DNA of 64,000 bases from Natronococcus sp. AD-5 (GCF_030734285.1 NZ_CP132294.1:1860001-1924000), one strand, 5' to 3'; numbered from the stretch's first letter, positions 16,951 to 26,022 are shown. A program made the numbers and translations. Notes: generated by a model from the letters alone, not told the origin.

Positions 16951-18370
16951 CGGTCTCACCCCAGAGCACCGCGGGAATCTCCTCGAGTAACTCCGACGCG
17001 AGGAAGCCGAGTTCGTCCGTCTCGGCCAGCCGTTCGCCCGCGAGCCCGTTGACGTGGGCTCCCGCGGCCGCGGCGTCCATGGGCTCGGCGTCCTCGAGCA
17101 GCGCGGCGACGGTGCCGGCGAGCGTGTCGCCGGTGCCGCCGACGGCCATCCCCGGCGTTCCCGAGCGGCTGATTCGGGTTCGCTCGCCGTCGGTGATCAC
17201 GTCGTTTGCCCCCTTCGCGAGGACGACGTGTCCGAGGTCGGCCGCGAACGTCTCGATCTCGTCCGCCACGGCGGCCAGGTCGTCGGTGTCCGGCCCGCCC
17301 ATCCGCGCGAGTTCGCCGCGATTGGGCGTACAGAGCAGCGTCGCGTCGGTCTCGATCTCCGGGACGACCTCGAGGGCGTCCGCGTCGACGACCGCCCGAC
17401 CGGAGTACGACGAGAGGAACTGTCGGGCCGCCTCGAGGGTCTCGTCGTCGGTGCCGAGGCCGGGGCCGATGACGACGACGTTGTCGTACTCCTCGGCGGT
17501 CTCGAGGAGGTTCTCGGCCACGTCGGGCGTGAGCACGTCGTTCTCGTAGGGCTGGACGATGAGGTCCTCGGCGTAGCTCTGGATCTCGCCGGCGACGACG
17601 TCCGGCGCGGCGACGAAGGAGAGCTCCGCACCGGCCCGCAGTGCGGCCTGCGCGGCCAGCGCCGGCGCGCCGGTGTAGGGGCCGCCGCCGATGACGTAGG
17701 GTCGGCCGTCGCGCCCGTCGGGTCGGGCCAGGGAGACGTCGCCGGGGCCGACGTCTCCCTCGGCCGCGGCGGGAATGCCGATGTCGGCGACCGCGAGTTC
17801 GGCGTCGAGGTCCTCGAGACCGGGTTTCGTGTCGTGGAAGGTGACGACGCGGTCGGCCTCGACGGCGTTCTCGGCGACGTCGCCCTCGTCGGCGTCGAAC
17901 CCGGAGGGGACGTCGACCGCCACGACGGTCGCGTCGGCGGCGTTGATCGCCTCGGCGGCGGTCGCGGCGGGCTCGCGGAGGTCGCCGCTGATGCCGGTTC
18001 CGAGCATCGCGTCGATCACGACATCGCAGTCGGGCAGCTCGAACCGACTCGAGTCCGCGATCTCCCGCGTCTCGTAGTCGGCGGCCTGCAGGGCCTCCCA
18101 GTTCTCGCGGGCGATCTCGGTGCCGATATTCTCGGCGCGTCCGAGCAGGAGGGTGGTGACGTCATAGTCGTCCAGGAAGCGGGCGGTCACGAACGCGTCT
18201 CCGCCGTTGTTCCCGCGGCCCGCGACGATCGCGACGCTCGAGCCCGGTTCGGCGACCTCGCGGACGACGCGCGCGACCGCGTGTCCGCTCGACTCCATCA
18301 GCTGCTTTCGCGGCACGCCGAGGGCCTCGGCGTTCTCGTCGACGGCAGCCATCCGCTCGCCTGTGATCAT
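16943..18370 (-). CDS. nnr: Bifunctional NAD(P)H-hydrate epimerase / ADP-dependent dehydratase
   Basis: Repairs hydrated NAD(P)H. The 475-residue fusion has the YjeF_N epimerase (1-210; GRGNNGGDAFVTARFL and VDVPSGFDADEG) followed by the ribokinase-fold dehydratase (about 215-475; NRGELARMGGPDTD and GTGDTLAGTVAALL). The ATG at 18370 begins MITGERMAAV, the common start of the family. It is divergent from the phage-type gene at 18446 and overlaps moaC by eight bases. Confidence 0.95.
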   Translation of the reverse strand: MITGERMAAVDENAEALGVPRKQLMESSGHAVARVVREVAEPGSSVAIVAGRGNNGGDAFVTARFLDDYDVTTLLLGRAENIGTEIARENWEALQAADYETREIADSSRFELPDCDVVIDAMLGTGISGDLREPAATAAEAINAADATVVAVDVPSGFDADEGDVAENAVEADRVVTFHDTKPGLEDLDAELAVADIGIPAAAEGDVGPGDVSLARPDGRDGRPYVIGGGPYTGAPALAAQAALRAGAELSFVAAPDVVAGEIQSYAEDLIVQPYENDVLTPDVAENLLETAEEYDNVVVIGPGLGTDDETLEAARQFLSSYSGRAVVDADALEVVPEIETDATLLCTPNRGELARMGGPDTDDLAAVADEIETFAADLGHVVLAKGANDVITDGERTRISRSGTPGMAVGGTGDTLAGTVAALLEDAEPMDAAAAGAHVNGLAGERLAETDELGFLASELLEEIPAVLWGETDE

Positions 18371-18445
18371 GCCCGTGAGTTCGACGGGACCGCCGTTGAA
18401 GATTGCGGACGAAACGCTGAACGGACTCGAGCCCCTACCGCGGTC

Positions 18446-18961
18446 GTGAACGTCTTCTGGCTCGACGAAGACCCGCGGCTCTCGGCGCGGTACCACTGCG
18501 ACGAGCACGTGAACAAGCTGCTGCTCGAGGCCGCACAGGTGCTCTGTACCGCGGCCCGCGAGAACGGCTCCGACGCCGACTTCCTCTACGCCTCGACGCA
18601 CGTCGGTCACCCGGTCACGCGGTGGGCGGCGGAGTCGCGGGCGAACTGGCTCCGCCTGCGCGAGCACGCCGAAGCGCTCAACGCCGAGTTCGTCGAACGC
18701 TACGGGAAGGAGACCGACCACGCGAGCTGGCAGGTGATCGAGCGGATCGATCCCGACGCGATCGAGTTCCCCGCCGAGGAGCCGACGCCGCGACCGCAGG
18801 CGATGCCGGACGAGTACAAGCGCCTCGACGATCCGGTCGCCGCCTACCGGGCCTACTACGCGGGCGAGAAAGCCGACTGGGCCACGTGGGCCCACACCGA
18901 CGAGCCGCCGTGGCTCGCCGACCACCTGCCCGAGCGCGAGGACGCTCCCGCCGATCGGTAA
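18446..18961 (+). CDS. Conserved protein of a phage-common family (YHCDEHV motif)
   Basis: Function unknown. The 171-residue protein opens NVFWLDEDPRLSARYHCDEHVNKLLLEAAQVL and later has HPVTRWAAESRANWLRLREHAEAL. I recognise this pattern (CDKHV, HPCTxWxRxSxxNYxWL) from a family frequent in bacteriophages and cyanophages, recalled from memory and not searched. The GTG start is close behind the divergent nnr gene (75 bp between starts). GC and codon use match neighbours, so any phage origin is old. No other phage gene is nearby. Confidence 0.75.
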   Translation: MNVFWLDEDPRLSARYHCDEHVNKLLLEAAQVLCTAARENGSDADFLYASTHVGHPVTRWAAESRANWLRLREHAEALNAEFVERYGKETDHASWQVIERIDPDAIEFPAEEPTPRPQAMPDEYKRLDDPVAAYRAYYAGEKADWATWAHTDEPPWLADHLPEREDAPADR

Positions 18962-18988
18962 GCGGCAGCCGAACCGCCGCTCGCAACC

Positions 18989-19267
18989 TCAGTACCGGAC
19001 CTCGAAGCCGTCCTCGCCCCGCGGCTCCTCGTACTCGACCTCGACGTCCTCGACCTCGGCCGCGGGACTGCCCTCGCGACAGAACTCGAGCATCGACTCG
19101 ACGTCGTCTTCCGGTCCTTCGAAGACCGCCTCCACGCGGCCGTCCTCGAGGTTCTTGACCCAGCCGTCGACGCCCGCGTCGCGAGCCGTGTCGCGGGTGG
19201 TCGCGCGGTAGTAGACGCCCTGTACCGCGCCCGAGACGAAGACGTGTGCGCGGGTGCGATCCGCCAT
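18989..19267 (-). CDS. acyP: Acylphosphatase
   Basis: Small enzyme hydrolysing acyl phosphates. The 92 residues show the complete family: AHVFVSGAVQGVYYRATTRDTA with the phosphate-binding Arg22, GVDGWVKNLEDGRVEAVFEG with the catalytic Asn, and a C-terminal FEVRY. The start at 19267 gives the usual N-terminus. It is convergent with the phage-type gene. Confidence 0.95.
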   Translation of the reverse strand: MADRTRAHVFVSGAVQGVYYRATTRDTARDAGVDGWVKNLEDGRVEAVFEGPEDDVESMLEFCREGSPAAEVEDVEVEYEEPRGEDGFEVRY

Positions 19268-19388
19268 ACGCGAGTCGTCACCGGCGACCGGGAAAAATCC
19301 AGCCGTCTCCCTCTCGCGACTCAGCCGACCGTCCGTCGAGCGCGCGGAACCGATAACGGGAGGAGCCTCGAGTCCGTAGCTCGACGCA

Positions 19389-20384
19389 GTGAGGGTACGC
19401 CACCGCGACGGGATCCACTTCGACCTCGAGGGCGGCCCGGTCGTCGCCGACGCTCGCAGCGCGGTCGGCGCGGTCAACGTGGTGAGCCACGCCCACGCCG
19501 ACCATACCTTCCGCTCGACGCCGGAGACGGTCGTCTGCTCGGCCGAGACCGCGGCCATCGCCGAAGCTCGGACCGGGACCGGCTTCCCGTTCGTCGAGCG
19601 CGGTCCGGGCGTCGAACTCGTCCCGGCGGGCCACGTCGTCGGCTCTCGAGCGGCGATCATCGACGACGGAGGCGAGAACGAAGACGGCCGGCGCTACTGC
19701 TACACGGGCGACTTCTCGGTTCGCGATCGGTGCTATCTCGAGGGGTTCGACCCGACCGCGATCGACGCCAACGTCCTCGTCATGGAAACCACCTACGGCC
19801 TGCCGACGTACCGGTTTCCGCCGCAAGAGGCCCTCGAGTCGCGGATCCGCGACTGGCTGCGCGACAACGACGATCGGCCGCTGTTTCTGTTCGGCTACTC
19901 GCTCGGACGCGCACAGAAGCTCCAGTGGCTCGCCGGCGAAGCGACGGGGCGCGACGTGCTGGTCTCGGAGTCGATCCGCGACGTAAACCGGGCGATCGAG
20001 ACGGCGACCGGCCTCGAGTTCGCCGGAGAGCGCTACGAGTCGCTTCGCGGGCTGTCCGACGAGATCGTCGTCCTGCCGTCGAACCAGGCCCGAGCCGACT
20101 GGGTAGAGACGGCCGTCGACCGCGAGGGCGGGCTGAAGGCGGGCTTTTCGGGCTGGGCCGTCGACGACTCGTTCAGCTACCGCGGGAACTACGACGCGAC
20201 GTTCCCGCTCACCGACCACTGCGATTTCGACGAACTCGTCGCGACGGTCCGCGCGATCGATCCCGAGCGGGTGTACACGCACCACGGCTTCGACGAAGCG
20301 TTCGCGGACGTCCTCGAGACCGAGTACGGATATCGGGCGCGTCCGCTGAAGCGAAATCAGACGACGCTAGAAGAATTTCGATAA
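19389..20384 (+). CDS. Metallo-beta-lactamase-fold exonuclease-like protein
   Basis: Likely RNA or DNA exonuclease of the beta-CASP-like metallo-beta-lactamase group. The 331-residue protein has the zinc motif SHAHADH (34-40), a second metal motif near YTGDFSVRDR, and a C-terminal HHGF. GTG is the likely start. The order of motifs resembles mRNA 3'-end processing factor or ligase-associated exonuclease proteins, but no ligase or helicase gene adjoins. Its stop codon overlaps the start of a small membrane protein gene (TAATG). Confidence 0.8.
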   Translation: MRVRHRDGIHFDLEGGPVVADARSAVGAVNVVSHAHADHTFRSTPETVVCSAETAAIAEARTGTGFPFVERGPGVELVPAGHVVGSRAAIIDDGGENEDGRRYCYTGDFSVRDRCYLEGFDPTAIDANVLVMETTYGLPTYRFPPQEALESRIRDWLRDNDDRPLFLFGYSLGRAQKLQWLAGEATGRDVLVSESIRDVNRAIETATGLEFAGERYESLRGLSDEIVVLPSNQARADWVETAVDREGGLKAGFSGWAVDDSFSYRGNYDATFPLTDHCDFDELVATVRAIDPERVYTHHGFDEAFADVLETEYGYRARPLKRNQTTLEEFR

Positions 20385-20632
20385 TGGGACCCATCGACCG
20401 TTTCGAAGAGGAGTACCTCGACGTCTCGAGCAGCCGAGCGACGCTCAGGGAACTGTTCGAACTGGCGGGCGGTTCGATCCTGTTCGTTCTCGTCGCGAGC
20501 GCGCTGACGTACTACATCCTGAGTCGAACGGCCGCGCTGACCGTCGCCGCGGCGCTGGCGGTCGTGTTCACGATTACGATCGTTTCACAGACGTATTGGG
20601 CCGTTACCGGGCGCGAAGACTACGGCGAGTGA
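20384..20632 (+). CDS. Small two-segment membrane protein
   Basis: Unrecognised 82-residue protein. A charged N-terminus of about 28 residues precedes two hydrophobic segments (about 29-46 and 48-70), with a short charged tail. The ATG shares one base with the stop of the nuclease gene, so it is probably translated by re-initiation and cotranscribed with it. Good haloarchaeal codon use supports it as real. Confidence 0.7.
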   Translation: MGPIDRFEEEYLDVSSSRATLRELFELAGGSILFVLVASALTYYILSRTAALTVAAALAVVFTITIVSQTYWAVTGREDYGE

Positions 20633-20663
20633 GCGGCTTTCGAACGAACCGCACGGGTCGGAG

Positions 20664-21545
20664 CTAGTCGCCGGTTCGCAGGTGGTGGAAGACGTACGTC
20701 TGCGCGTAGCCCGCGTACTCGCCGCCGAAGCGTTCCCGGAGCGCCCGCGAGGTCGCCGCGTACGAGCCGCAGTCGCAGTCGGGGTAGTGGTCCTCGACCG
20801 CCGACTTGATCCAGGTGTCGAGCGGGACGGCCTCGTCGAAGCCGAGCGAGAACAGCAGGATGCAGTCGGCCACCTTGTCGCCGACGCCGACGAACCGCGT
20901 CAGGTAATCGCGGGCGGCCTCGTACTCCATGTCGCGAGCCTCGGCGGGGTGGGCCTCACCGTTCGCGACCATCTCCGCGGTTCGGACGACGTACGGCGCC
21001 CGATAGCCGAGCCCGAGGTCGCGGAGTTCGTCCTCGGTCGCCGTCGCGAGCTGGTCCGGCGTCGGGAACGCGTGGTAGGTCTCGCCGTCGAAGGCGACCG
21101 GATCGCCGTACTCGCGAGCCAGCGTCGAGACCATCCCGTGAATGCGGTCGACGCGCATCTGGGCCGAACAGATGAAGGAGATCAGCGTCCCGAACGGGGG
21201 ATCGGCGACCAGCCGCATCCCGCGGTGGGCCTCGTAGGCCTCCCGGAGCAGCGGATCGCCGGGGGCGGCCGCGGCGATCGCCTCGAGATCGTCGTCGAGG
21301 CGCAACAGCCGGCGGACGATCGCCTCCGCGTCGATCGTCGACTCCCACTCGAGGCGGCCGTCTCGGCTGCGAACGCGAACGACGGCCCCGTCGACGACGG
21401 TGTAGTACCACTCGTCGGGCGCCGGCGCGCCGCCGTACATCTCGCCGTCCGTCCGCCGCCAGAGGTAGCTCTGACCGCTCTCGAGGGTGCGGTACAGGTC
21501 GAGTCCGCCGGACAGGTCGTCGAGTGCGAGTGCGCCCGTCTCCAT
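20664..21545 (-). CDS. ogg: 8-oxoguanine DNA glycosylase (Ogg, HhH-GPD)
   Basis: Base excision repair enzyme removing oxidised guanine. The 293 residues have an N-terminal domain with FRTLESGQSYLWR-like sequence (GQSYLWRR at 24-31) and an HhH-GPD domain with the catalytic Lys224 (VGVGDKVADCILLFSL) and Asp243 (VPLDTW). The length and the AGOG-distinct motif order match the archaeal Ogg1 type. The start at 21545 gives the normal N-terminus. It is convergent with the small membrane protein gene. Confidence 0.93.
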   Translation of the reverse strand: METGALALDDLSGGLDLYRTLESGQSYLWRRTDGEMYGGAPAPDEWYYTVVDGAVVRVRSRDGRLEWESTIDAEAIVRRLLRLDDDLEAIAAAAPGDPLLREAYEAHRGMRLVADPPFGTLISFICSAQMRVDRIHGMVSTLAREYGDPVAFDGETYHAFPTPDQLATATEDELRDLGLGYRAPYVVRTAEMVANGEAHPAEARDMEYEAARDYLTRFVGVGDKVADCILLFSLGFDEAVPLDTWIKSAVEDHYPDCDCGSYAATSRALRERFGGEYAGYAQTYVFHHLRTGD

Positions 21546-21657
21546 CTGTGCGAGCCTTCGCGAGCGACGGCTTGGGCCTTTCGGACCGGACCAGCGGACG
21601 GCGCTCGCTCGCGTATCGGGGCGAACCTTCATACTGTAGGCGGCGGTATGCTTTCGT

Positions 21658-22158
21658 ATGAACTGCAGGGTTGTCGTCGAAGCTGCCGTGCCGGTATTCG
21701 ACGTTGAGACGGAAGACGAGGCGATCCGCATCGCCATCTCGAAAACGGGCGAGATGCTGAACCCTGACCTGAACTACGTCGAGATCAACATGGGCGAGCG
21801 CACCTCGCCGTCGGGCGAGGAGCTGCCACCGGCGTTCATCGCGGCCGACGAAGCGCTCGTCGCACTCGAACTGGAGATGACCGTCTTCAACGTCGAGCGC
21901 GAGGAACACGCCTCGCGCATCGCACGCAAGGAGATCGGCCAGCGCCTCGAGAACATCCCGCTCGAGGTCATCCACGTCGAAACGATCGAAGAGGACGACG
22001 ACGAGACCGACGAGGACGAGGCAGAGACGTCCGAGGAACCCTCGGAATCGACGACGGCAGGCGAAGCGACGAACGAGACCGACTCCGAGCGAGAGTCGGC
22101 CGACGAGACCGACGAGGACGACGAGATTCTGCCGGAGTTCGAAGATTTGGTCGAATAA
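21658..22158 (+). CDS. DUF555 family protein
   Basis: Conserved archaeal protein of unknown role, 166 residues. The first 115 residues are the conserved core (MNCRVVVEAAVPVFDVETEDEAIRIAISKTGEMLNPDLNYVEI). The remaining 50 are a low-complexity acidic tail of Glu, Asp, Thr and Ser. It is divergent from ogg across a 112-bp space. A T4 run soon after the stop (22175-22178) may end the transcript. Confidence 0.88.
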   Translation: MNCRVVVEAAVPVFDVETEDEAIRIAISKTGEMLNPDLNYVEINMGERTSPSGEELPPAFIAADEALVALELEMTVFNVEREEHASRIARKEIGQRLENIPLEVIHVETIEEDDDETDEDEAETSEEPSESTTAGEATNETDSERESADETDEDDEILPEFEDLVE

Positions 22159-22284
22159 TTCGGCGTCAGTTCCGTTTTACCTCCCAGTTCGATCCAATTC
22201 AGGAGCTCGCTGTCCGTCGCGGAGGGGATCGACACCCAGTCTGGCCAGTGTCAGGTGTAGCGACCGAAGGAGACTTCGTGACAA

Positions 22285-22527
22285 TTAGTCCGCGGTAGCG
22301 GCGACGGCTTCCTGCTCATCCTCGCGCATGTTCGTCGTGATTCCGCCGGCGAGCGCGAAAACGGCAGCTTTGTGATCAGTTTTCGATTTGTGGATCGATG
22401 TCGGTCGAATCCCGAGGGATTCGTACTCTTCAAGGTCAATCTGACAACCGTTCCACTCCGCGCACTGGTTCGATACCTCCGCAAGAAGGCCGTGAAGGTG
22501 AATGAGCTCCTGCTTCTTCATAACCAT
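22285..22527 (-). CDS. UPF0058 family protein
   Basis: Small conserved haloarchaeal protein of unknown function, 80 residues, with KKQELIHLHGLLAEVSNQC at the start and a helix-rich core. A second in-frame ATG at 22521 (MKKQEL) may be the real start. AT-rich DNA with a TATA-like stretch (about 22546-22558) lies 20-30 bp upstream, consistent with a leaderless transcript. Confidence 0.85.
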   Translation of the reverse strand: MVMKKQELIHLHGLLAEVSNQCAEWNGCQIDLEEYESLGIRPTSIHKSKTDHKAAVFALAGGITTNMREDEQEAVAATAD

Positions 22528-22803
22528 CCATTCCTATCCACTGCAGGGTTATATTATTATCTTGAGTCTCGTTAGCACGCGACCCGTGTTGAATCGATTG
22601 CCTGTCACTAGCTCGAGCAAACGGAAGGCGCTGCTTACACGAGTGGAACCGCTCGCAGGCAGAGGTTACAACGACCTATTTCGATCATAATTTAGCATTT
22701 CTATCCACATTGTGACATACAATTTCTGGCTAGTTAGAAAGTCGTTACTGCGTGTATGAGACCGGGTGAAAATAGCGGCGGGAACCGGAGGGTAGTGAAC
22801 CCT

Positions 22804-22983
22804 TTATCCGAGTTGCTTCAGCGTTTGGAGGTCGCGATCGGTCCGCGTAAACTCCGCGGTCCGACGAGAGGCGTGACAGTTCGGACAGTGGAACATCTCG
22901 GCCGGAGCCGGAAGTTCGCCAGGAGAGACCTGCCAATCTTTCGCACACTCGGGACACAACAGTTGAACGGTCGTTTCGTCCAT
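22804..22983 (-). CDS. Small zinc-ribbon protein
   Basis: A 59-residue protein with two CxxC pairs (CPECAKDW and CPNCHAS), enough to bind one zinc ion. It is short and has no further domain. I recognise the pattern as a common haloarchaeal single-zinc-finger protein of unknown role. Position upstream of the TFB gene with the same direction may be incidental. The start at 22983 leaves the zinc pairs centrally placed. Confidence 0.8.
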   Translation of the reverse strand: MDETTVQLLCPECAKDWQVSPGELPAPAEMFHCPNCHASRRTAEFTRTDRDLQTLKQLG

Positions 22984-23043
22984 GCTACACCGTTTCACAC
23001 AGGAGTTGAAAAACTTTGTCGCAGTCTTATTCCGGGTGGCGCG

Positions 23044-23048
23044 AAAAA
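23044..23048 (-). terminator. T-run after tfb
   Basis: A five-T run on the minus strand 35-39 bp after the tfb stop codon fits an archaeal oligo-T terminator. Confidence 0.4.
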
Positions 23049-23082
23049 CTAATCCGAGTTCCCCGACTACCAAACCGCCTCG

Positions 23083-24057
23083 TTACGCCGGCGCTGCCGA
23101 GTCGGAGGCCTCGAGCAGCTCCTTGTACCGGTTGCGGATGGTAACCTCGGAGATGCTGGCGACCTCGCTGACGTCGTTCTGGGTCACCTTCTCGTTGGTC
23201 AGCAGCGCGGCGGCGTACACCGCGGCGGCGGCGAGGCCGACCGGCGACTTGCCGCTGTGGACGCCTTCGTCGCGGGCCGAGTCGAGCAGTTCGCGGGCCA
23301 TGCGCTCGGTCTCGTCCGAGAGTTCGAGGTCGCTGACGAACCGCGGCACGTAGTGTTCGGGGTCGGCCGGCTGAACCTCGAGGCCGAGTTCCCGGATGAT
23401 GTACCGGTACGTTCGGGTCAGCTCCATCTTGTCGACGCGGCTGACGGCCGAGATCTCGTCGAGGCTCCGGGGGGTGCCGGCCTGGCGGGCAGCGGCGTAC
23501 AGCGACGAGGTCGCGACGCCTTCGATCGACCGGCCGGGCAGCAGGTCCTCCTCGAGGGCGCGGCGGTAGATGACCGACGCGGTCTCGCGGACGTTCTCGG
23601 GAAGGCCGAGCGCGCTCGCCATCCGGTCGATCTCGCCCAGCGCCTGCTTGAGGTTACGCTCCTTGGAGTCGCGGGTGCGGAACCGCTCGTTCCAGGTGCG
23701 CAGGCGCTGCATCTTCTGGCGCTGGCGCGAACTCAGGGACTTGCCGTAGGCGTCCTTGTCCTGCCAGCCGATGTTCGTCGACAGCCCCTGGTCGTGCATC
23801 ATGTTGGTCGTCGGGGCGCCGACGCGGGACTTCTCGTCCTTCTCGGCGGCGTCGAACGCGCGCCACTCGGGCCCGCGGTCGATCTCGTCCTCTTCGACGA
23901 CGAGACCGCAGTCTTCGCAAACGGTCTCGGCGTGCTCGGCGTCGGAGATGAGCCGACCGCCGCACTCGGGACACTGCTCTCGCTCCTCCGCTTGCGAGGT
24001 CGTCTCTTCCTCCGCCTCGTTTTCTCTCGTGTACGTTCTGATGTTTGAATCGGACAT
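23083..24057 (-). CDS. tfb: Transcription initiation factor TFB
   Basis: Archaeal TFIIB homologue that recruits RNA polymerase to TBP-bound promoters. The 324 residues have a zinc ribbon (Cys29, Cys32, Cys47, Cys50), a B-finger/linker and two cyclin folds (about 120-210 and 215-310, including the recognition-helix region EVASISEVTIRNRYKEL). Haloarchaea carry several TFB paralogues; which one this is cannot be told. The upstream region is rich in TATA boxes with paired 8-mers, so it may be autoregulated or multiply started. Confidence 0.97.
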   Translation of the reverse strand: MSDSNIRTYTRENEAEEETTSQAEEREQCPECGGRLISDAEHAETVCEDCGLVVEEDEIDRGPEWRAFDAAEKDEKSRVGAPTTNMMHDQGLSTNIGWQDKDAYGKSLSSRQRQKMQRLRTWNERFRTRDSKERNLKQALGEIDRMASALGLPENVRETASVIYRRALEEDLLPGRSIEGVATSSLYAAARQAGTPRSLDEISAVSRVDKMELTRTYRYIIRELGLEVQPADPEHYVPRFVSDLELSDETERMARELLDSARDEGVHSGKSPVGLAAAAVYAAALLTNEKVTQNDVSEVASISEVTIRNRYKELLEASDSAAPA

Positions 24058-24125
24058 GGTGTATCGGGGTCGTTACTCGGGGCTCCCGGGTGGGGTAACC
24101 AGAAGAAACCCGGTCGCCTCGGCTA

Positions 24126-24206
24126 ACATATAGTTAGACCGTAACTCATATAAGTGTTTCGCCTACGTTATAAACTAACCGGTATTTCTGTTATATATGT
24201 TACGGT
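24126..24206. promoter_or_regulatory. Symmetric promoter block upstream of tfb
   Basis: ACCGTAAC at 24138-24145 and its inverted copy GTTACGGT at 24199-24206 each abut a TATA box (CATATAAG about 24148-24154; TTATATAT 24191-24198). Another minus-strand TATA, CTATATG, lies near 24126-24132. Several start sites for tfb are possible, giving 5' leaders of different length. Confidence 0.55.
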
Positions 24207-24246
24207 TACATAGTGATTAATCGTGAGCGTGGATGGGGCGTTCAAT

Positions 24247-24534
24247 CTACTCCACCGTGAACAGGTGCCCGTCGGTCGGAACGTCGAACAGTCCAACGCG
24301 GGCACCCGCATCGAGCCAGGCGTGGCCGTACGAGAACGACGCGAGCGCGTTGACGAGGTCGTCCTGGTCGCGAAAGTGTCTTCCGTCCTCGAGATACGAC
24401 GACGCCATCTCGTAACAGTCGTCGGCCGCGTCGGCCATCGGCGTTCCCGCCGGTGGCGCGACCGACGCCTCCTCAAGCGCCTCCGCGAGCAACGCGCCGT
24501 ACCGATCCGTCTTCTCCTCGAGATCCGCAGCCAT
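24247..24534 (-). CDS. DUF357 family protein
   Basis: Conserved archaeal helical protein of unknown function, 95 residues. It has the repeated helix pattern of DUF357 (CYEMASSYLEDGRHFRDQDDLVNALASFSYGHAWLDAGARVGLF). It lies upstream of tfb on the same strand, 189 bp away, and is divergent from the DUF389 membrane protein. Confidence 0.88.
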   Translation of the reverse strand: MAADLEEKTDRYGALLAEALEEASVAPPAGTPMADAADDCYEMASSYLEDGRHFRDQDDLVNALASFSYGHAWLDAGARVGLFDVPTDGHLFTVE

Positions 24535-24636
24535 GTCCGTTCCTTGTCGGTCCCAACCGTAAGTGCGTCGCCGGCCGACGACGGAACCGGATTAACACCA
24601 GTATACATTTGGGGAGCGGCTTCCGTGCCTCAAGGA

Positions 24637-25935
24637 ATGCGATTGATCCAGGTGCTCGTTCCCGAGGAGAAACGGGACGACGCACTACGGGTTCTCGACG
24701 ACGAAAACCTCGATTACGTCCGGACCAGCGAGTGTAGCGGCGGGGTCGACGCCGAACTCGTCACGCTGCCGGTCCCGACGCAGGCCGTCGAACACGTGCT
24801 GACGTCGCTCCGGGAGGTCGGCATCGAGGACGAGTTCGTCGTGGTTTCGTCGATCGAGACCGCCCGTACGCCGCAGATCGACGAACTCGAGGAGCGGTTC
24901 GTCAACGGCCGGGAGGAAGACGACAGCATCTCCCAGGACGAAATCCGCACCAAGGCGCTGAACATGACGCCGGGTTGGGTCACCTACTACGCGATGACCC
25001 TGTTGAGCGCGGTCGTCGCGACGGCGGGACTGTTGCTCGATTCGCCCGCGATCGTGGTCGGATCGATGGTGATCGCCCCGCAGATTAGCGCAGCGTTGAC
25101 CGGGACCGTCGGGCTGGTCCTCGACGATCGCCGGATGGTCCTCGGCGGCGTCTCCTCGCTGGTGATCGGCCTCGTCGTCGCCATGCTCGGCGCGCTCGCG
25201 TTCGCCTGGCTGGCGCGGTCGGGCGAGGTCGTCCCGGTCCCCATCGACATCACGGCCATCGAACAGGTCCAGAACCGGATCTCGCCGGGGCTGCTCGCGC
25301 TCGCCGTCGGCGTCTGCGCCGGCGCCGCGGGCGCGTTCGGCCTCGCGACCGCGATTCCCGTCTCGCTGGTCGGGGTGATGATCGCCGCCGCGCTCATCCC
25401 GGCGGCCGCGGCGGTCGGTATCGGAATCGCCTGGGGGGATGTCGGCGTTACACTCGGCGCGTTCGTCCTCGTCGCGATCAACGCCACGTCGATCCTGCTC
25501 GCCGGCCTCGCCGTCTTTTGGTACCTCGGATACCGACCGGAGGGGTGGACCCCCGGCGACGTCCGGGCGAATCTCACGCGGGATCGACTCGGCACCATCG
25601 CCATCACGATCGTCATCGGGACGGTCGTGCTCGCCGGCGCGGGCGTCGTCCTCGGACAGCACGTCACCTTCGAGAACGAGGTCAACGACGAGGTCAAAAC
25701 CGTGCTGGCCGACGAGGAGTACGAGGACCTCGAGCTGGTCGAACTCCAGACCGAGTTCCACGACGGCGGGGCGGTCGCCGACGAAACGGAGGTGACGGTC
25801 GTCGTCCGCCGCCCCGCCGACAGCGTGTACCTGTCTCTCGCGACGGTCATCGAACACGCGCTCGAGGAGCGGACCGGCCACGACGTCTCGGTCGTCCTCG
25901 AGTTCGTCGAGGGAGCGACGGCCTCGGGCGGATAG
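24637..25935 (+). CDS. DUF389 / TIGR00341 family membrane protein
   Basis: Integral membrane protein of unknown function, 432 residues. An N-terminal soluble domain (1-105; MRLIQVLVPEEKRDDALRVL) resembles a small ferredoxin-like sensor. It is followed by about seven hydrophobic segments including the family stretch SPAIVVGSMVIAPQISAALTGTVGL, and an acidic C-terminal domain. The start at 24637 matches the family N-terminus; an earlier in-frame opening covers the divergent gene and is rejected. Confidence 0.9.
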   Translation: MRLIQVLVPEEKRDDALRVLDDENLDYVRTSECSGGVDAELVTLPVPTQAVEHVLTSLREVGIEDEFVVVSSIETARTPQIDELEERFVNGREEDDSISQDEIRTKALNMTPGWVTYYAMTLLSAVVATAGLLLDSPAIVVGSMVIAPQISAALTGTVGLVLDDRRMVLGGVSSLVIGLVVAMLGALAFAWLARSGEVVPVPIDITAIEQVQNRISPGLLALAVGVCAGAAGAFGLATAIPVSLVGVMIAAALIPAAAAVGIGIAWGDVGVTLGAFVLVAINATSILLAGLAVFWYLGYRPEGWTPGDVRANLTRDRLGTIAITIVIGTVVLAGAGVVLGQHVTFENEVNDEVKTVLADEEYEDLELVELQTEFHDGGAVADETEVTVVVRRPADSVYLSLATVIEHALEERTGHDVSVVLEFVEGATASGG

Positions 25936-26022
25936 ACCGCGTGGCGCCGCATCCGTCGCCGAGAACGCGATGGGGGTGCACGGTTTCCTGACCGTCGTCA
26001 CTCGTGCAAACGGGATATCGCG

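Noticed and set aside
24223-24636. Upstream in-frame extension of the DUF389 gene
   Set aside because: It would cover the antisense DUF357 gene and the shared promoter region; the family N-terminus begins at 24637.
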